DNA of 64,000 nt from Frigididesulfovibrio sp031553235 (GCA_031553235.1 JAVBLS010000014.1:33633-97632); one strand, 5' to 3'. Shown: positions 33,192 to 43,200, numbered from the stretch's first letter. The notes: generated by a model from the sequence alone, not told the origin. Translations and numbers: made by a program.

Positions 33192-34280
33192 GTGTTCACA
33201 CGACACATCACCCGCAGACCGGAGCCCCTTGCCTGGGGCTGTTTCCCGCTTTTCGGGGCGGCTCTGCTTCTTTCCCTGGGTATCAGCGCCCTGATGCTCG
33301 AAGTTCAGGGCAAGCCCGGGCTCGAGGGCATCCGTCTGCTCCTGGAGGGCGGCTTCGGCCACGTCTGGAGCCTGGAAGATACCTTGCTCAAGACTATCCC
33401 GATCTTTCTTTGCGCGGCCGGCGTGGCCGTATGTTTCCGCATGCAAATCTGGAACATCGGGGCCGAAGGCCAGTTCGTCATGGGCGCCATCGGGGCCGCG
33501 GGCGTGGTCCTGGCCTTTCCCCAGGCTCCGGCCTGGGCTCTGCTGCCCGGCATGGCCCTGGGCGCCGCCGCCCTGGGCGCCCTGTGGGCCTTCATCCCCG
33601 CCTTGCTGCGCTGCAAATTCGCCATGAACGAGATCATCTCCTCGCTCATGCTCAACTATGTGGCCGTGTGCATCCTCAATCGCCTGCTGCACGATGCCTG
33701 GAAAGACCCGTCCGGCTCCGGCATGCCCGTGACCTTCCTTTTTCCCGAAGCGGCCCGCGTACCCGAACTGTTCGGCCGCATCCACTGGGGCCTGGCCTGC
33801 TGTCTGGCCGTCGGCCCGGGTCTGGCCCTGTTCTTCAAGCACACCCGCCTGGGTTTTGAAATCCGGGCCGCCGGAGAAAACCCTCGAGCCGCCCTGTACG
33901 CCGGCATGCCCTACGCCTTTCTCACCGCCTTTGTGCTCTGCCTGTGCGGCGCTCTGGCCGGCCTGGCCGGCGGGCTGGAAACCTCGGCCTTGGTGGGCCG
34001 GTTGCAGACCTCGGCCCCGGCGGGCTACGGCTACACGGCCATTGTCGTGGCCTGGCTTGCCCGGCTGCGCGTGGGCCGCATCGCCCTCTTCGCCTTTTTC
34101 CTGGCGGGCATACGGGTCGGCGTGGAAAACCTGCAGGTGGAGCTTTCCATACCCGCGGCCTTCGGCTCGATGATCGAGGGCTGCATCCTGCTGATCATGC
34201 TGGCCGGGCAATTCTTTGAGACCTACCGCTTCGAGTCGGTCGTTCCAACCTGCCGGCCAACCGGGGGAGGCGCGGCATGA
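33192..34280 (+). CDS. ABC transporter permease, nucleoside-type (BMP system), subunit 1
   Basis: 362 residues with about ten membrane helices. The GAEGQFVMGAIGAAGVV segment and the EIRAAGENPRAALYAGM motif are typical of BPD_transp_2 permeases such as YufP/NupB that pair with BMP binding proteins. It starts with GTG at 33192, 22 bases after the binding-protein gene; the ribosome-binding site is weak. Its stop overlaps the next permease start (ATGA). A C-terminal cytoplasmic tail after the last helix is short. Confidence 0.88.
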   Translation: MFTRHITRRPEPLAWGCFPLFGAALLLSLGISALMLEVQGKPGLEGIRLLLEGGFGHVWSLEDTLLKTIPIFLCAAGVAVCFRMQIWNIGAEGQFVMGAIGAAGVVLAFPQAPAWALLPGMALGAAALGALWAFIPALLRCKFAMNEIISSLMLNYVAVCILNRLLHDAWKDPSGSGMPVTFLFPEAARVPELFGRIHWGLACCLAVGPGLALFFKHTRLGFEIRAAGENPRAALYAGMPYAFLTAFVLCLCGALAGLAGGLETSALVGRLQTSAPAGYGYTAIVVAWLARLRVGRIALFAFFLAGIRVGVENLQVELSIPAAFGSMIEGCILLIMLAGQFFETYRFESVVPTCRPTGGGAA

Positions 34281-35218
34281 CCCCCGACTTTGTGATCCTC
34301 ACTCTGCAGGCCACGGTGCAGTCCGGCATCCCCATCCTCTTGGCCACCTTGGGAGCGATTCTGAACGAGCGCGCCGGGGTGATCAACCTGGGCGTGGAAG
34401 GCATGATGATTGTCGGCGCCTTTGCCGGCTTTCTGGCCGCCCACTTAAGCGGCGACCCTTGGCTCGGCGCCCTGGCCGCCGGCGCGGCCGCAGCCCTTCT
34501 GGCCGGGCTGCATGGCCTGGTCTGCCTGGTCTTTCGGGGCAGCCAGGTGGTATCCGGCCTGGCCCTGACCATTCTCGGCACAGGTCTGGCCAACTTCCTG
34601 GGCAACCCCTTCAACCAGACCCGCATCGCCTACGTGCCCGAGAAAATTGCCGCCTTTGCCCCGCTCTCGGTGCCGCTCTTGCGGGACATCCCGGCCGTCG
34701 GACGGATCTTTTTCCAACAAGACGCCCTGGTCTACCTCGCCTATGTATTGGTGCCCGGCATCTGGTTTGTGCTCATGCGCACCCGCTTCGGTCTGGCCCT
34801 GCGGGCGGCCGGTGAAAACCCCGAAGCCGTAAGCGCGGCCGGTCTCTCGCCCCTGGCCCTGCGCTGGGCCGGGGTGCTGGCCGGCGGCTTTTTCGCCGGC
34901 CTGGGCGGGGCCTATCTCTCGCTCGTGGTCATGCGCCAGTGGGTACCGGACATCACGGCCGGACGAGGCTGGATCGCCGTGGCTCTGGTGATCTTCGCCT
35001 TCTGGCGGCCGGGCCGGGCCATGATCGGAGCCTTTCTCTTCGGCGGGGCCTGGGCCATGCAGTCACGCCTGCAGGCCCTGGACCTGGGCATTCCTTCGGA
35101 CTACCTGGCCATGCTGCCCTTCATCCTGACCCTGCTGGTCCTGCTGCTCTCCTCTCTGGGGGGGCGCGGCTGCCGCTCGCCCAGGGCCCTCGGGGTCAAC
35201 CTGGAACCGGGGGAGTAA
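34277..35218 (+). CDS. ABC transporter permease, nucleoside-type (BMP system), subunit 2
   Basis: 313 residues, eight to ten membrane helices. INLGVEGMMIVGAFAGFLAA and ALRAAGENPEAVSAAGL are the conserved loops of the second BPD_transp_2 permease (YufQ/NupC-like) and contact the ATPase. It overlaps the first permease by four bases and is followed by the ATPase start one base after its stop, so the three are translationally coupled. Confidence 0.9.
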   Translation: MTPDFVILTLQATVQSGIPILLATLGAILNERAGVINLGVEGMMIVGAFAGFLAAHLSGDPWLGALAAGAAAALLAGLHGLVCLVFRGSQVVSGLALTILGTGLANFLGNPFNQTRIAYVPEKIAAFAPLSVPLLRDIPAVGRIFFQQDALVYLAYVLVPGIWFVLMRTRFGLALRAAGENPEAVSAAGLSPLALRWAGVLAGGFFAGLGGAYLSLVVMRQWVPDITAGRGWIAVALVIFAFWRPGRAMIGAFLFGGAWAMQSRLQALDLGIPSDYLAMLPFILTLLVLLLSSLGGRGCRSPRALGVNLEPGE

Positions 35219-36736
35219 ATGGCCGGCGCTCCCGTGATCCGCCTGCAGGGCATCTGCAAAAACTTTGGTCCGGTGGCGGCCTGCCGGGATATCTCCCTGA
35301 CCTTTGTCCCGGGCAGGATTAAGGCGCTGCTGGGGGAAAACGGCGCGGGCAAAAGCACCCTCATGTCCATCCTGGCCGGCAGGCTGCAGCCCGACGCCGG
35401 TCGCATCTACCTGGACGAAACATCCGCGCGTTTCCCCTCGCCCAGAGAGGCCTTTGCGGCCGGCATCGGCATGGTTTATCAACACTTCATGCTGGTGGAT
35501 TCCATGAGCGTGGCCGAAAACGTGCTTCTCGGCCAGGAGAACGGCTTTTTCATTTCCCCGCGCAGCGCGAAACGCCGCGTGGCCGAACTGGCAAAAAGCT
35601 ATGCCCTGGAACTGGACCCGGCCGCCGAAGTGGGCACGCTTTCCATGGGCGAGCGTCAGCGGGTGGAAATTCTCAAGCTGTTGCAGCGCGACTGTTCCCT
35701 GCTGATCTTTGACGAGCCCACGGCCGTGCTGACGCCCAAAGAAACCGAGCACCTGTTCACGGCCTTCAAGCGCATGGCCGCCCTGGGCAGGTCGGTGGTT
35801 TTCATCAGCCACAAGCTGCGGGAGGTCATGGACACGGCCGATGAAATCGCCATTCTTCGCCGGGGCGAGGTTGTCGGCGAGTTTCCGCGCGAAGATCTGC
35901 CGGACCCGGATTCTCTGGCCGCCCGGATGATCGGCCGAGCCCTGTCGCCCGACCTGACCCCGCCTCCACTCGCCCTTGGCGCCGAGGTGCTGCGGGTGCG
36001 GCATCTGAGCTCGGATCGCCTGCATGATATTTCGTTTTCTCTGCGCCAGGGTGAAATTCTGGCCATAGCCGGGGTGGCCGGCAACGGCCAGAAGGATCTG
36101 GTCGAGATCTTGGCCGGGTTGGCGCGGCCGGGAACAGGCGAGGTGGAAATTCTCGGCCAATCATGGAACGCCTTTTATCCCACGCCGCCGCGCCGGGGCG
36201 GTCTGGCCTACATTCCCGAGGATCGACGCGGCCTGGCCACCTGTCCCGGTCTTTCGCTGGTGGACAACCTGCTGCTCACGGCACGCGAAACCTTCACAGA
36301 CGGCCTGCGGCTCTCCCGCTCGGCCGCCCTGGCCGCCACTTTGCAGTTGATCGCAGGCTACGACATCCGTCCGGCCGACCCACTGGCCCCGGGGCGCTCG
36401 CTCTCGGGCGGGAATTTACAGAAGCTGGTCATCGGCCGCGAACTCATGCGGCAGCCGACGGTGATCCTCGCCGAAAACCCCACCCAGGGTCTGGATGTGG
36501 CCGCCGCCGAAGAGGTCCGCCGTCGGTTGTCCGACGCCCGCGAACAGGCGGGGGTGCTGCTGATTACCGGCGACATGGTCGAAGGCCTGCTTCTGGCCGA
36601 CCGCATCGCGGTCATGTATCGGGGCAAAATACTCGACTGTTTCCCCAAAACGGATATACGCAAGCTGGAGGCCGTGGGCCTGATGATGGCGGGCATCCTG
36701 CCCGAAAATATACCGACTGGAGCAGATGAACATTGA
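35219..36736 (+). CDS. ABC transporter ATPase with two nucleotide-binding domains (BMP system)
   Basis: 505 residues with tandem ABC domains. The first has Walker A GENGAGKS, signature LSMGERQRVEILK and LLIFDEPTAVL; the second has GVAGNGQKDLVE in place of a full Walker A and signature LSGGNLQKLVIGREL, as usual for nucleoside and sugar importers of this class (YufO/NupA). It energises the two permeases. The C-terminal residues GADEH and the stop are supplied by the hairpin of repeat family 2, so the natural C-terminus has probably been altered. Confidence 0.92.
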   Translation: MAGAPVIRLQGICKNFGPVAACRDISLTFVPGRIKALLGENGAGKSTLMSILAGRLQPDAGRIYLDETSARFPSPREAFAAGIGMVYQHFMLVDSMSVAENVLLGQENGFFISPRSAKRRVAELAKSYALELDPAAEVGTLSMGERQRVEILKLLQRDCSLLIFDEPTAVLTPKETEHLFTAFKRMAALGRSVVFISHKLREVMDTADEIAILRRGEVVGEFPREDLPDPDSLAARMIGRALSPDLTPPPLALGAEVLRVRHLSSDRLHDISFSLRQGEILAIAGVAGNGQKDLVEILAGLARPGTGEVEILGQSWNAFYPTPPRRGGLAYIPEDRRGLATCPGLSLVDNLLLTARETFTDGLRLSRSAALAATLQLIAGYDIRPADPLAPGRSLSGGNLQKLVIGRELMRQPTVILAENPTQGLDVAAAEEVRRRLSDAREQAGVLLITGDMVEGLLLADRIAVMYRGKILDCFPKTDIRKLEAVGLMMAGILPENIPTGADEH

Positions 36737-36851
36737 AAATGTTCATCTGCTCCGACGAACGCGTAAGCGGGCGTCCGCTTGCGGGCTCGTTCAGAAGTCC
36801 GTCCGATGATATGGTTACATAGGCAATTTCATTCTGAAATTGCTTCAAGGA
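36719..36851 (+). repeat. dispersed repeat family 2, copy G
   Basis: Best-preserved compact copy. It begins with a perfect 16-bp stem, GGAGCAGATGAACATT with AATGTTCATCTGCTCC (36719-36753), passes through GCGGGCTCGTTCAGAAGTCC, and ends with GCAATTTCA / TGAAATTGC (36823-36843). The stop codon of the ATPase gene lies at the tip of the first hairpin. It may serve as the operon terminator, though no U-tract follows. Confidence 0.8.
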
Positions 36852-36862
36852 GGCTTAAGGTC

Positions 36863-37807
36863 ATGCCCCGTCCCCTTTCCACACAGCAGGACCCGGCCAA
36901 GCTCAAAGGCATCACCCGGGTCACCTGGGTAGGCCTGTGGGTCAATCTGATCCTGAGCATTTTCAAAGTCCTGGCCGGCGTTCTGGGGCACAGCCGGGCC
37001 GTGCTGGCCGACGGTCTGCACAGTTTTACCGACTTGCTCACCGACGCGGTCATTCTGGTGGGCGTGCGCTTCTGGCCCGTCCCCCCGGACGCCGACCACC
37101 CTTACGGACACCGTCGGCTGGAATCGCTCATTGCTCTCGGCGTGGGCGCGGGCCTGGGCCTGACCGGCATCGGCATCGGCTGGGAGGCCGCCAACAGCCT
37201 TTTCGGCCCCAAACAACCGGCCGGCAGCCTGCTGGCCTTATCGGCGGCAATCGTCTCGGCGATTTCCAAAGAGTGGCTCTTTCGCTGGACCCTGAAGCGC
37301 GGCCGCGAACTGGGCTCCGAAGCCGTCATGGCCAACGCCTGGGAACACCGCTCCGACGTCTTCTCATCCCTGCCGGTGATCCCCGCCGTGGCCGTAAGCT
37401 GGTGGTTCCCTTCCCTGTGGTTCCTGGATATGGCGGCCGCGCTGCTGGTGTCTTTGTTCATCATCCGCGCCGCCTGGAAAATCTGCGCCCCGGCCGCCAA
37501 CACGCTTTTGGACAAGGGCGCGACCCCGGCCGTCTGCCAAGCCATTATGGATGTGGTCACCGAACAGCCCGAAGTCTTTGAGGTGCACAACCTGCGTACC
37601 CGCTTCCTGGGCGGGCAGTTGATCGTGGACATGCATGTGGGCGTGGACCCGACCCTGACCGTGGCCGAAGTCGACGTTATTGCCCACCGCATCGAATTCC
37701 TGCTCTACGAGCCGGAAACCGCCAGACGGGTGGGCCTGGAAATCTGTGACGCACTGATCCACATCGATCCCCGACGGGATCGCCTGCCCGACTCCCCCCA
37801 GGCCTGA
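36863..37807 (+). CDS. CDF-family cation efflux transporter
   Basis: 314 residues with six predicted membrane helices and a C-terminal cytoplasmic ZT_dimer domain. HSRAVLADGLHSFTDLLTDA and DHPYGHRRLESL carry the Asp/His pairs of the divalent cation binding site (Zn, Fe, Mn or Co). The C-terminal VHNLRTRFLGGQLIVDMHVGVDP is the dimerisation domain. The start at 36863 is supported by AAGGAGG at 36847. It exports metal out of the cytoplasm using the proton gradient; metal identity is not determined. Convergent with the MATE gene, ten bases apart. Confidence 0.9.
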   Translation: MPRPLSTQQDPAKLKGITRVTWVGLWVNLILSIFKVLAGVLGHSRAVLADGLHSFTDLLTDAVILVGVRFWPVPPDADHPYGHRRLESLIALGVGAGLGLTGIGIGWEAANSLFGPKQPAGSLLALSAAIVSAISKEWLFRWTLKRGRELGSEAVMANAWEHRSDVFSSLPVIPAVAVSWWFPSLWFLDMAAALLVSLFIIRAAWKICAPAANTLLDKGATPAVCQAIMDVVTEQPEVFEVHNLRTRFLGGQLIVDMHVGVDPTLTVAEVDVIAHRIEFLLYEPETARRVGLEICDALIHIDPRRDRLPDSPQA

Positions 37808-37817
37808 GACGGCAGAG

Positions 37818-39221
37818 CTACACCCCGGGCGCCGTCTCCACCACCCGAATCTTCCGCCATTTGCCCAGGCGGAAACGCAGCCAGACACACCCGGCCAGGC
37901 CCATGATGTAGGCTGTCAGAGCCCACCAATACGTATGCAGGTTCGCCAGGCCCATGGCTTTCAGGGTCAGCAGCGGCACCACCAGAAAGGTGGTCCCGGC
38001 CGTAACCAGAATCAACAGCACCCCGACGGTGTCGCCCGCGCCTTTCAGGGCGCCGAAATACACGATGTTCCCCGCGTCCACCACGGAATAGACCGCGATG
38101 TAGTACAGCAAAACAACCCCGGCCGCCCGCACCGGGGCGAATTGTGCGGGAGTCAGGTCGCCTGGGGCGAACAGGGAGATCAGCGGGCCGGCGAACAGGG
38201 CGATGCCGAAGCCCACCGGCACCATATAGGCCAAAGCCAGATGCAGGGTATTGCGGGCAACGAGCGCGGCCTCGTCCGGCCTGCCCCGGCCCATGGCCTG
38301 GCCCACCAGCGAAGACACGGCCGTGTTCAGGCCGAGCATGGGCACAAACACCAGCGAATTGATGGAAAAAGCGATGTTGGAAGCGGCCAGGGGAGCCGTG
38401 CCCAGAGTGCCGACCTCAAAGACAAACCAAGCCACGGCGGCCAGTTCCACAAAGAAGTTGACCCCCCCGGGCAAGCCGAAACGCAGCAGCCTGCGCATCA
38501 TCTCCAGGTCCGGCAGAAAATCGCGCCGCACACCGAAGCGCCGGTCATGCCTGCGGGTGAAAATCAGGCGGCTGAGAATCAAAAAACCGACCATCCAGCC
38601 CATGGCCGTGGCCAGGGCCGCCCCGAAAGCCCCCAAGGGCGGGATACCGAGGCCGCCGAAGATCAGCAGATAGTCCAGGGGAATGTTGACGACGGCCGCA
38701 ATGATATTGGCGACCATTACCGGCCGGGTAATGCCCCGTCCGGAATAGAAAGACCCCACGGTGGTGTTGAGCAGAAAAAACACCGTACCGGCCGAGAGTA
38801 CCTGGAAATACTCGACCTCTATGGCCAGAACATGCGCCTCGTGTCCGATGAAGCGGAAAAAGGGTTCGGCAACGAAACAGGCGGCCAGGCTGATCCCTCC
38901 GCCGGCCAGAGCGCACCAGATGCCCTGCCACAGGGCCGCGCCCACGCGGCGCTCCGCCCCGGAGCCCACATATTGGGCCACCAGGACCGAGGCATAGCCG
39001 CACACGCCCATGAGGGTCAGGGAAACAGTCAGCCAGGCCATGGTCGCGGGCATAACCGCGGCAATGGCATCTACGGAATAGTGGCTCAAAAACAGGCGGT
39101 CGGTAAACTCCATGACCGTGGTCGAGCACATGCCGGCCACCAGGGGCAGACCCACACGAAGAATTTCGGCATAGCCGAAGGGAGCGCGCCAGCGACGCCG
39201 CAAAAAGGCAGCAAAGCTCAT
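37818..39221 (-). CDS. MATE-family multidrug/organic cation efflux protein
   Basis: 467 residues with twelve membrane helices in two related halves: GLPLVAGMCSTTVMEFTDRLF begins the first and FGLPGGVNFFVELAAVAWFVF the second. The pattern matches NorM-like multidrug and toxin extrusion carriers driven by Na+ or H+. It is monocistronic. Substrate unknown. The stop codon overlaps no feature, but only ten bases separate it from the CDF gene stop, so transcripts probably overlap. Confidence 0.9.
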   Translation of the reverse strand: MSFAAFLRRRWRAPFGYAEILRVGLPLVAGMCSTTVMEFTDRLFLSHYSVDAIAAVMPATMAWLTVSLTLMGVCGYASVLVAQYVGSGAERRVGAALWQGIWCALAGGGISLAACFVAEPFFRFIGHEAHVLAIEVEYFQVLSAGTVFFLLNTTVGSFYSGRGITRPVMVANIIAAVVNIPLDYLLIFGGLGIPPLGAFGAALATAMGWMVGFLILSRLIFTRRHDRRFGVRRDFLPDLEMMRRLLRFGLPGGVNFFVELAAVAWFVFEVGTLGTAPLAASNIAFSINSLVFVPMLGLNTAVSSLVGQAMGRGRPDEAALVARNTLHLALAYMVPVGFGIALFAGPLISLFAPGDLTPAQFAPVRAAGVVLLYYIAVYSVVDAGNIVYFGALKGAGDTVGVLLILVTAGTTFLVVPLLTLKAMGLANLHTYWWALTAYIMGLAGCVWLRFRLGKWRKIRVVETAPGV

Positions 39222-39491
39222 GACAAAGGGAGCGGACGGCCAAAGCCGGTTTCGGGCACGACCCGAGTCGGGCCGGGTGCGTTGAATCAGTCATTATAGA
39301 GGCATTTACCCAAAAGAGTAAAGGTGGCGGAGGGGCGGTTCGGCGCCCCTCAAGTTCTCACGCCTCAGGAGCGAGCCTTACGGGAAAATCTCCGGCTCTT
39401 TGCGGCCGGCGCAGAGCGGCGTCAGCCCGGCCTTGATCCCGGCCAGGGAGGCACGCGGGAAATGCCGGCTTTTTCCGGGTAAAAGACGGCG
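39222..39491. other. gap upstream of dnaE
   Basis: No gene is visible. It contains a hairpin (AGGGGCG 39331-39337 with CGCCCCT 39344-39350) and GC-rich sequence. The MATE promoter, reading left, must be in its left part. Confidence 0.5.
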
Positions 39492-39520
39492 TTGAGGCCG
39501 TCGCTTACCTATGCTATACA
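39492..39520 (+). promoter_or_regulatory. sigma-70 type promoter of dnaE
   Basis: TTGAGG (39492-39497) and TATACA (39515-39520) with a 17-base spacer, about 80 bases before the dnaE start. Confidence 0.6.
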
Positions 39521-39600
39521 TCACGGCCACACGGGTTTCCGGCCTCAACTCCCCCGAATCCCCACACCTTTACGGCGCCTTGCGGCGCACGCCATACACC

Positions 39601-42600
39601 ATGCCCGATTTTGTCCATCTGCATTGTCATACGGAATACAGCCTCCTTGACGGCGCCATCCGCATCCGGGATCTCTGCCGCAAAGCCAAAGACTTCGGCC
39701 TGCCCGCCGCGGCCGTCACCGATCACGGCAACCTTTACGGGGCCATGCACTTCTATCTGGAAGCCAAAAAGGTCGGGATCAAGCCGATCATCGGCTGTGA
39801 AGTCTATGTCTGCGACAACCACACCGACAAGACCCCGGAAAAACGCCGCGACCGGCACCACCTGGTGCTCCTGGCCCAGAACCGCGAGGGCTACCACAAC
39901 CTGGTCCGCCTGGTTTCGCACGGAGCCCTTTTCGGTTTCTACGACAAGCCTCGGGTGGACAAAAACTTGCTGCGCCAATACTCGGGCGGGATCATCGCCC
40001 TATCGGCCTGCATCGGCGGAGAAATTCCCAAGAAGCTGCGCAAACAGGGCTTTGAAGCCGCTCTGGAAGCAGCCAAGGAATATGCCGCCATCTACCCCGG
40101 CCGTTTCTATCTGGAACTGCAATCCAACGGCCTGAAGGAGCAGGTGGAGGCCAACGCCGGGTTGTTGCGCATTGCCGAACAGACCGGCCTGCCCCTGGTG
40201 GCCACCAACGACTGCCACTACCTGAACGCCGACGACGTGGACGCCCACGACGTGCTGCTCTGCATCCAGACCCAGGCCCAGGTGGACGACCCGAACCGGA
40301 TGCGCTTCGAGACCCGCGAGTTGTACTACAAGAGCCCGGAGGAGATGGAGCGCGACTTCGCCGACGTGCCCGAGGCCGTGGCCAATGCCGGGCGCATTGC
40401 CGAGATGGTCGAGGACTATGACTTTGATCTGAAAACCCCGCACTTTCCCTGCTACGAGTTGCCCGAGGGCATGACCCTGGACGAGGAATTCCGTCGCCTG
40501 GCCCGCGAGGGTCTGGTGCGCCGGCTGGAAAAGATGCCTCCGGACACGAACCGCAAGCTCTACGAAGAGCGCCTGGAGCATGAGCTTGAGGTCATCTGCG
40601 ACATGGGTTTTCCCGGTTATTTCCTGATCGTTCAGGACTTCATCAACTGGGCCAAGAACAACGGCGTCCCCGTGGGGCCGGGCCGAGGCTCGGCGGCCGG
40701 CTCGCTGGTGGCCTATGCCCTGCGCATCACCAACCTGGACCCCATTCCCTACAACCTGCTCTTCGAGCGCTTTCTGAACAGCGAGCGAGTCAGTCTGCCC
40801 GATATCGACGTGGACTTCTGCGAAGCCAACCGTCACCGGGTCATCGACTACATGGTGCGCAAATACGGCGCCGACTCGGTTTCGCAGATCACCACCTTCG
40901 GCAAGATGCTGGCCAAGGGCGTGGTGCGCGACGTGGGCCGGGCCATGGGCATGAGCTTTCAGGAAACCGACCGCATCGCCAAGCTCATTCCGGCGGACCT
41001 CAAGATGACCGTGAAGAAGGCCCTGGAACTGGAGCCGGATCTCGCGGAAATGTACAAGAAAGAGCCCCGGATCAAAAGCCTGCTCGACACTTCCATGCGC
41101 CTGGAAGGGCTCTCGCGCCACGCCTCCATCCACGCGGCCGGCCTGGTGGTTTCCGACAAGCCCATGCAGGAATACCTGCCGCTCTATCGGGGCAAGCAGG
41201 AAAACGACATCGTCACCCAGTTCGACATGAAGATGGTCGAAAAAATCGGCCTGGTGAAATTCGACTTTCTCGGCCTGCGCAACATGACGGTCATTGCCGA
41301 CGCTCTGGCCTTGATCGAACAATCGGGCAAAACCCCGCCGGATCTCGACTTCCTGCCCTTCAACGATCAGGCCACCTACCGCTTGTATTCGGCGGGCGAC
41401 ACCGACGGCATCTTCCAGGTGGAAAGTTCGGGCATGCGCCGCTATCTGCGCCGCTTGAAGCCCTCGGTCTTTGAAGACATCATCGCCATGCTGGCCCTGT
41501 ACCGCCCGGGGCCGTTGAAATCGGGCATGGTCGACGAATTCATCAAACGCAAGCAGGGCGTGGTGCCCGTGGAATACCCTCTGGAAAGCCTGCGCGACTG
41601 CCTGAAAGACACCTACGGGGTCATCGTCTACCAGGAACAGGTCATGCAGATCGCCCGGGTTGTGGCGGGCTATTCCTTGGGCGGAGCCGACCTGCTGCGT
41701 CGGGCCATGGGCAAGAAGGACCCGGAAGCCATGGCCAAGGAGCGCTCCAAGTTTGTGGAAGGCGCCTTGGAGCGCGGGGTGGACCGCAAAAAGGCCGACG
41801 AAATCTTCGACTTGATGGAAAAATTCGCCGAATACGGTTTCAACAAGTCGCACTCGGCCGCCTATGCCCTGATCTCCTACCACACGGCCTATTTGAAGGC
41901 GCACTACAAGACCGAATTCATGGCCGCCCTGCTTTCATCGGAAATGGGCAACCAGGACAAACTGCTCAAATACATCGCCTCCTGCGGCGACATGGGCATC
42001 GCGGTGCTCGCGCCCAGCGTCAACGACAGCGACTGGACTTTTGGGGTCAAAGACGGGGCGGTGATCTTCGGCCTGGGCGGGATCAAGAATGTGGGCCGCG
42101 AGGCCGTGCGTGAAATGGTCGAAAGCCGGAAAAAAGACGGCCCCTTTGTCTCTCTGCTGGATCTTTGCCGGCGGATAAACTCGCGTAAAATGACCAAACG
42201 CGCCCTGGAAAGCCTGATCAAGGCCGGGGCCTGCGACTGTCTGGGGGTGAGCCGGGCCGGTCTGTTTGCCGCCCTGGACGCGGTCGTGGCCCGAGCCCAG
42301 AAAATGGCCAAGATGGAAGACTCCAACCAGATTTCCCTCTTTTCCCTGGTGCCGGAAGAAGCCCGGCCGCAGAGCCCGGGCATCGGCTTTGACTGCCCCG
42401 AGGGCTCCATACCAGAATGGGACAGCGGCCTGCTCTCCAAGCATGAAAAAGAGGCTTTCGGCTTTTTCTTCAAAAACCATCCGCTCATGCCCCACATCAA
42501 AGAAATACAGCGTCTCGGGCTCCTTCCCCTGGAAGAATGCCGCGAACTGCCCACGAATGCGACGGTGAAGTGCGCCGTGCTGCTCACCGAGGTGACCACC

Positions 42601-43089
42601 CGCTTCAACGCCAAGGGCGAACGCTGGGCCTTGTGCGCCGGAGAAGATCTCACGGCCAAGGGCACCCTCTTTTTCTTTTCCAAGGCCTTTGAAGCTCACC
42701 GCGAACTGATCCAGCCGGACCTGCCCCTGGTTGTTTTCGGCCGGGTGAAAAAAGACCAGGACGCGGTCGAAGGCGACGACGCCGACGACGCCCCGCCGCC
42801 GGAGATAAAGATTCTCTGCGACCGGGTCATGACCTTGGAAGAAGTTTCCGAAAGCCACACCGGGGCCGTCTGTATCGAGCCTCCGGTCGAGCCGGAGCTG
42901 ACCCCGGACCGCCTGAAAGCCCTGAAGGAGCTGCTGCGCCGGCATCCCGGCCGGGCTCCGGTGCAGTTGCACCTGAACCTGGGCGGATTCTGGTGCCGCC
43001 TGCAACTGCCCGAAACCTGCCGGGTGCGGCCGGGTGCGGCCTTTGAGCGCGATCTGGCCGATTGGTCGAGCGCGGCCGCCTCAGCTTAG
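39601..43089 (+). CDS. dnaE: DNA polymerase III alpha subunit
   Basis: 1162 residues. Domains in order: PHP (MPDFVHLHCHTEYSLLDGAIR onward), polymerase palm with LPDIDVDFCEANRHRVIDYM near 400, tandem helix-hairpin-helix region, then OB fold (residues about 985-1075). GRGSAAGSLVAY and FNKSHSAAYALISYHTAYLK are highly conserved. It is the replicative polymerase catalytic subunit. The start at 39601 gives the canonical N-terminus; an earlier ATG would add an unrelated leader. Its ribosome-binding site is weak. Followed by repeat family 3. Confidence 0.95.
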   Translation: MPDFVHLHCHTEYSLLDGAIRIRDLCRKAKDFGLPAAAVTDHGNLYGAMHFYLEAKKVGIKPIIGCEVYVCDNHTDKTPEKRRDRHHLVLLAQNREGYHNLVRLVSHGALFGFYDKPRVDKNLLRQYSGGIIALSACIGGEIPKKLRKQGFEAALEAAKEYAAIYPGRFYLELQSNGLKEQVEANAGLLRIAEQTGLPLVATNDCHYLNADDVDAHDVLLCIQTQAQVDDPNRMRFETRELYYKSPEEMERDFADVPEAVANAGRIAEMVEDYDFDLKTPHFPCYELPEGMTLDEEFRRLAREGLVRRLEKMPPDTNRKLYEERLEHELEVICDMGFPGYFLIVQDFINWAKNNGVPVGPGRGSAAGSLVAYALRITNLDPIPYNLLFERFLNSERVSLPDIDVDFCEANRHRVIDYMVRKYGADSVSQITTFGKMLAKGVVRDVGRAMGMSFQETDRIAKLIPADLKMTVKKALELEPDLAEMYKKEPRIKSLLDTSMRLEGLSRHASIHAAGLVVSDKPMQEYLPLYRGKQENDIVTQFDMKMVEKIGLVKFDFLGLRNMTVIADALALIEQSGKTPPDLDFLPFNDQATYRLYSAGDTDGIFQVESSGMRRYLRRLKPSVFEDIIAMLALYRPGPLKSGMVDEFIKRKQGVVPVEYPLESLRDCLKDTYGVIVYQEQVMQIARVVAGYSLGGADLLRRAMGKKDPEAMAKERSKFVEGALERGVDRKKADEIFDLMEKFAEYGFNKSHSAAYALISYHTAYLKAHYKTEFMAALLSSEMGNQDKLLKYIASCGDMGIAVLAPSVNDSDWTFGVKDGAVIFGLGGIKNVGREAVREMVESRKKDGPFVSLLDLCRRINSRKMTKRALESLIKAGACDCLGVSRAGLFAALDAVVARAQKMAKMEDSNQISLFSLVPEEARPQSPGIGFDCPEGSIPEWDSGLLSKHEKEAFGFFFKNHPLMPHIKEIQRLGLLPLEECRELPTNATVKCAVLLTEVTTRFNAKGERWALCAGEDLTAKGTLFFFSKAFEAHRELIQPDLPLVVFGRVKKDQDAVEGDDADDAPPPEIKILCDRVMTLEEVSESHTGAVCIEPPVEPELTPDRLKALKELLRRHPGRAPVQLHLNLGGFWCRLQLPETCRVRPGAAFERDLADWSSAAASA

Positions 43090-43200
43090 AGCAGTTTACG
43101 CTTTAAATAGTCGCTTAACGGCGGGCGAAGCCCGCCTACACCTATTTGGCGGCAAGGATTTGTCGGCAAATCCTTGCGAGCATTTCAAGTGTGAAATACT
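43087..43200 (+). repeat. dispersed repeat family 3, copy 2
   Basis: Starts within the dnaE stop codon and shares AACGGCGGGC, CCCGCCTA and GGCGGCAAGGATTTG with the region 20405-20500. A hairpin (ATTTCA / TGAAAT near 43181-43200) closes the right end. Confidence 0.5.

Noticed and set aside
40000..41904. 634-codon minus-strand frame inside dnaE
   Set aside because: Antisense shadow of a highly conserved polymerase gene; composition is His/Gly/Gln-rich as expected for an artefact.
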